A DNA stretch of 24,651 nt. Origin: an uncultured Alphaproteobacteria bacterium. GTDB lineage: Bacteria > Pseudomonadota > Alphaproteobacteria > Rickettsiales > UBA1997. The notes under the pieces were generated by a model, which made no database searches, was not told the origin of the DNA, and was given only the letters and a program-made list of their open reading frames with translations. The position numbers were made by a program, and so were the translations under genes. Location: positions 1-24,651 of the forward strand of contig CAIYMZ010000100.1 in NCBI GenBank assembly GCA_903927415.1. Direction: 5' to 3'. This document shows, piece after piece, positions 21,925 through 24,651 of this stretch. Within the stretch, counting starts at the first letter, position 1. Each line of letters opens with the position of its first letter.

Positions 21925-23919
21925 ATGCATAAATTACTCATCGCAAATCGTGGAGAAATTGCTTGCCGCATCATCAAAACTTGCCGCAAAATGGGCATTA
22001 AAACCGTCGCGGTTTATTCCGATGCCGACACCAATTCTCTCTTCGTGCAAATGGCTGACGAGGCGGTAAATATCGGCCATTCACCGTCTTCGCAAAGCTA
22101 CCTCAATGTCGATAAAATTCTCGCCGCTGTCAAAAAAACTGGCGCAACAATGGTTCATCCCGGATACGGATTTTTGTCAGAAAATCGTAACTTCGCCAAT
22201 GCTTTGGAGAAGGCGGGAGTGATTTTCGTCGGACCTTCGGTTTTTTCGATCGAGATGATGGGCGACAAAATTCAGTCAAAAAAATTAGCGATTGAAGCCA
22301 ATGTCAGCACGGTTCCCGGACATATGGGTGTTGTAAAAAATGATGTGGAGGCCAGCAAAATTGCCAAAGAAATCGGCTTCCCAGTCATGGTTAAAGCCTC
22401 TGCTGGCGGCGGTGGAAAGGGGATGAGAATTGTCTGGAAAGACGAAGAAATGAACGACGCTTTCTTCTCGGCCTCGAATGAAGCGCGCAACAGTTTCTCT
22501 GACGATCGCATTTTCATCGAAAAATTTATTGAAAATCCGCGTCACATCGAAATCCAAGTCATCGCCGATAAGCAAGGCAACACAATCTGCTTGGGAGAGC
22601 GCGAATGCTCGATCCAGCGCAATAATCAAAAAGTAATCGAGGAAGCGCCGAGTTCATTTTTGGACGAAAAAACGCGCCAAAAAATGTATGAGCAATCGAA
22701 AGCTCTCGCCAAAAAAGTTCAATATTTCTCCGCCGGCACCATCGAGTATATCATGGATAAAAATAAAAATTTTTACTTCCTTGAGATGAACACCCGCCTG
22801 CAAGTGGAGCATCCCGTAACCGAACTCGTCACTGGTTACGACATCGTTGAATTGATGATAAAAATCGCGCTTGGGGAATCGCTGCCTTTCAAGCAAGAAG
22901 ACGTCAAACTTACGGGCTGGGCAATGGAATCGCGCATTTACGCTGAAGACCCTTCGCGCGGATTTTTGCCTTCATCAGGCCGCATCAATCTTTACATCGA
23001 ACCCGAAAAAAACGCTAATGTCCGCGTCGATAGCGGCATCTACGAAGGCGGCGAGGTCAGCATGTTTTACGATGCCATGATCGCCAAACTTTGCTCCTAC
23101 GGCAAAGACAGAAATGAAGCAATCGAACACATGCGCCACGCACTCGGTAGCTTCGCCATTGGCGGCGTTTCGCACAATATCAGCTTCCTCGAAACCATCA
23201 TGAAAAATGAACGTTTCGTCAGCGGCAATATTTCCACCAGCTTCATCAAAGAAGAATTCCCTGCAGGATTCTCCGGCAGCGAATTAGACTCGCACGCCGA
23301 AGAAGTTTTGGTCGCTTCCGCCATGCAAATTTTTCTCAAAAATTACGAGAGAAACGGCCACATGACTGGACAATTACGCAATCGCGAAAAACAAGTTTCG
23401 GAACGTTGGATCGTGATGATCGACGAAAAATCCTATCTCGTAGACCTTCTCGAAAGAGCTGAGGGATTTTTAAAATTGAAATGCGACCGCGAGGAGATTG
23501 AGCTCACGAGCTCGTGGAATAATGGCGAAAAACTTTTCCGCGCCGAAATAAATGGCCGATCAGTCGGCGTGAAGATCCGCGAAAACAACAATACCGGCAG
23601 TTATTTGATGCAATATTCCGGCCTCGACGCCTTCGTCAGCGTTTACTCCCCGCGCATTGCAGAGCTTTCGAAATTCATGCCGAAGATTGTTAAAAATGCT
23701 AAGCCGATAAATTTAACTTCCCCAATCACCGGAAAAATTGTGCGCTTCAAAGTGCAAGAAGGAGATGAGGTTAAGGCTGGTCAGGAGCTGGTTCTAATCG
23801 AGGCAATGAAAATGGAAAATGTGATCCGGACAGATCACGATGTGAAGATCGGCAAAATCAAATTTAAAGAAGGTGAGGCGGTTGGGATTGGGCAGGTGGT
23901 GATGGAGTTTGCTGGCTAG
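21925..23919 (+). CDS. pccA: Propionyl-CoA carboxylase alpha subunit (biotin carboxylase plus biotin carrier)
   Basis: The 664-residue protein carboxylates its own biotin using ATP and bicarbonate; the beta subunit then makes methylmalonyl-CoA from propionyl-CoA. Layout: biotin carboxylase (1-450) with LIANRGEIACRII, HPGYGFLSEN, the ATP-grasp loop KASAGGGGKGMRIV, and FLEMNTRLQVEHPVTE; a linker domain (about 450-590); and a biotinyl domain with EAMKMEN, where Lys629 is the biotin site 35 residues from the end. The size and one-piece form fit PccA; acetyl-, methylcrotonyl- and geranyl-CoA carboxylases share the layout and cannot be fully excluded. pccB is not in the window. It stands alone between divergent ubiA and convergent ccmB (7-nt gap). 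Confidence 0.92.
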   Translation: MHKLLIANRGEIACRIIKTCRKMGIKTVAVYSDADTNSLFVQMADEAVNIGHSPSSQSYLNVDKILAAVKKTGATMVHPGYGFLSENRNFANALEKAGVIFVGPSVFSIEMMGDKIQSKKLAIEANVSTVPGHMGVVKNDVEASKIAKEIGFPVMVKASAGGGGKGMRIVWKDEEMNDAFFSASNEARNSFSDDRIFIEKFIENPRHIEIQVIADKQGNTICLGERECSIQRNNQKVIEEAPSSFLDEKTRQKMYEQSKALAKKVQYFSAGTIEYIMDKNKNFYFLEMNTRLQVEHPVTELVTGYDIVELMIKIALGESLPFKQEDVKLTGWAMESRIYAEDPSRGFLPSSGRINLYIEPEKNANVRVDSGIYEGGEVSMFYDAMIAKLCSYGKDRNEAIEHMRHALGSFAIGGVSHNISFLETIMKNERFVSGNISTSFIKEEFPAGFSGSELDSHAEEVLVASAMQIFLKNYERNGHMTGQLRNREKQVSERWIVMIDEKSYLVDLLERAEGFLKLKCDREEIELTSSWNNGEKLFRAEINGRSVGVKIRENNNTGSYLMQYSGLDAFVSVYSPRIAELSKFMPKIVKNAKPINLTSPITGKIVRFKVQEGDEVKAGQELVLIEAMKMENVIRTDHDVKIGKIKFKEGEAVGIGQVVMEFAG

Positions 23920-23926
23920 AGACATC

Positions 23927-24535
23927 CTATTCTCCTGCGATTTTCACAATTTTTGCCGTCGCAAAAACCAACGTAGCTCCAAGAAAAATAACAAGACCGG
24001 CGAGAATTTTTAAGCTCACAAAAAAATCGCCGTAGGACAGAAGTAAGATCGGAATGATTAGCGGCAAGGCAATCACCGCAATGATCGGCGCCGAGTTTCC
24101 TAGAATTGACAGGCTCCCGCAAAAGCAGCAAATGAAATTAATCGCGATGCTGGCCAGAAAAATTAAAATTAAAAAATCACTTTCGGGGCGAATAAAAAAA
24201 ACCGCACACAAAATCGGAACACAACAAACAAGCCAGTTGGCGAGCATTTTTGCCAAAATAAAAATCTCAAAATTTTCACAGGAAAGTAAAATTTGCTCGA
24301 TGATGCCCCCGTCAAAATCTTTTTTTAAAAATTCAGAGGCAGAAAAAATGAGGCAAGAAAGCAGTGAAAGCCAAATAATGATCGAGGTGTCAAAGGCCTG
24401 ATTTTGTTGGTTCTGCGCTAAAATAAAAAAGCTCGAAACAAAAATCAGAAAGAACAAAAAATTCGCCAAAATTTTTCCGAGGTGGCGGAAATTTACGAGT
24501 AACTCCTGCTGAAAAATTATAAAAAAAGTAGCCAT
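23927..24535 (-). CDS. ccmB: Heme exporter protein CcmB
   Basis: CcmB is the membrane part of the CcmAB complex that drives cytochrome c maturation with CcmC-CcmE. The 202-residue product has about six membrane segments and the pattern FIIFQQELLVNFRHLGKILANFLFF, SEFLKKDFDGGIIEQILLS, and ILGNSAPIIAVIALPLIIPILL, which fits the CcmB signature (the region after the fourth segment and the LPLxxPxLL stretch). I chose ATG 24535 because MATFFIIFQQEL matches the family N-terminus; ATG 24610 would add 25 residues and begins inside a dispersed repeat. No clear ribosome binding site precedes it. ccmA and ccmC are absent here. Confidence 0.85.
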   Translation of the reverse strand: MATFFIIFQQELLVNFRHLGKILANFLFFLIFVSSFFILAQNQQNQAFDTSIIIWLSLLSCLIFSASEFLKKDFDGGIIEQILLSCENFEIFILAKMLANWLVCCVPILCAVFFIRPESDFLILIFLASIAINFICCFCGSLSILGNSAPIIAVIALPLIIPILLLSYGDFFVSLKILAGLVIFLGATLVFATAKIVKIAGE

Positions 24536-24604
24536 TACTAAAAACAACTTAAATTGCAGAATATACCCATTCCACTTGAAGAAACCGAACTCATTTTTTG
24601 AGTT

Positions 24605-24636
24605 CGTCATTGCGAGCTTTAGCGAAGCAATCCATG
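24605..24636. repeat. Dispersed CGTCATTGCGAGC...GAAGCAATCC palindromic repeat
   Basis: The sequence reads CGTCATTGCGAGC, then TTTAGC, then GAAGCAATCCATG. ATTGC (24609-24613) pairs with GCAAT, with GC-rich partial pairing inside. This is a well-known kind of intergenic repeat seen in many bacteria, including Rickettsiales-related genomes. It sits 70 nt upstream of the chosen ccmB start; a GAACTCA/TGAGTTC hairpin (24586-24604) lies between, near the start. Confidence 0.7.
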
Positions 24637-24651
24637 TATTCAGAGCATCTG

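Noticed and set aside
24536..24610. 25-residue N-terminal extension of CcmB from ATG 24610
   Set aside because: The start codon lies in a dispersed repeat, and the family N-terminus begins at the ATG at 24535.
1..24651. CRISPR array, insertion sequence or prophage
   Set aside because: No regularly spaced direct repeats, transposase or phage genes were seen on either strand.

Overview
The window is a 24.6-kb, AT-rich, densely packed chromosomal segment, most likely from an alphaproteobacterium of or near the Rickettsiales. The pointers are an isolated virB8-virB9 pair as in the scattered rickettsial vir-homolog (rvh) secretion system, an alphaproteobacterial YidC with Lys in the groove position, stand-alone pccA and ccmB, and several palindromic repeats. 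argH, hisC and kdsB suggest a genome less reduced than that of Rickettsia itself, and one that makes Kdo lipopolysaccharide. The assignment is inference; there is no rRNA here.

Layout. 1-1589: argH on the minus strand, with a hairpin downstream. 1657-3485: a 52-codon small ORF and a DEAD-box RNA helicase (plus). 3510-3851: a repeat hairpin, a bidirectional terminator, tRNA-Lys(TTT), and a strongly folded about 130-nt palindromic element touching the tRNA 5' end. 4010-6098: the kdsB-rimB-rimK operon, each start overlapping the previous stop (ATGA). 6101-11359 (minus): lon, a zeta-toxin-like kinase, a small partner protein, yidC and tRNA-Ser(GGA), in one tight co-directional string. 11384-13805: rmuC and rodA, convergent and overlapping. 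13960-15581: virB8-virB9 (plus). 15597-19015 (minus): parA-parB-hisC-aspartic protease. 19030-19237: a repeat-rich gap with a perfect 30-bp inverted repeat. 19238-21832 (minus): ubiA-nadD-tatD-tadA, all overlapping. 21925-23919: pccA (plus). 23927-24535: ccmB (minus). The window ends in a known type of intergenic repeat.

Genes working together. parA/parB form the chromosome segregation system, and three imperfect parS-like 16-mers lie within 2.4 kb of them, so the replication origin may be near. RimB and RimK are a protease/ligase pair acting on poly-glutamate tails, classically of ribosomal protein S6. Lon is the protease that usually removes antitoxins, so a zeta-like kinase directly behind lon is a suggestive arrangement. 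RodA, KdsB, YidC, CcmB and VirB8/B9 are all envelope functions.

Most points of interest are accessory: the structured element by tRNA-Lys, the lon-zeta module, the palindrome inside the lon reading frame, the repeat between tadA and parA, and unusual protein ends (ArgH C-terminus, NadD C-terminus, ParA His-rich N-terminus, VirB9 N-terminus). Few genes have a clear Shine-Dalgarno sequence, so starts were chosen mainly by family alignment from memory and by spacing. I found no CRISPR array, insertion sequence, phage gene or clearly broken gene.
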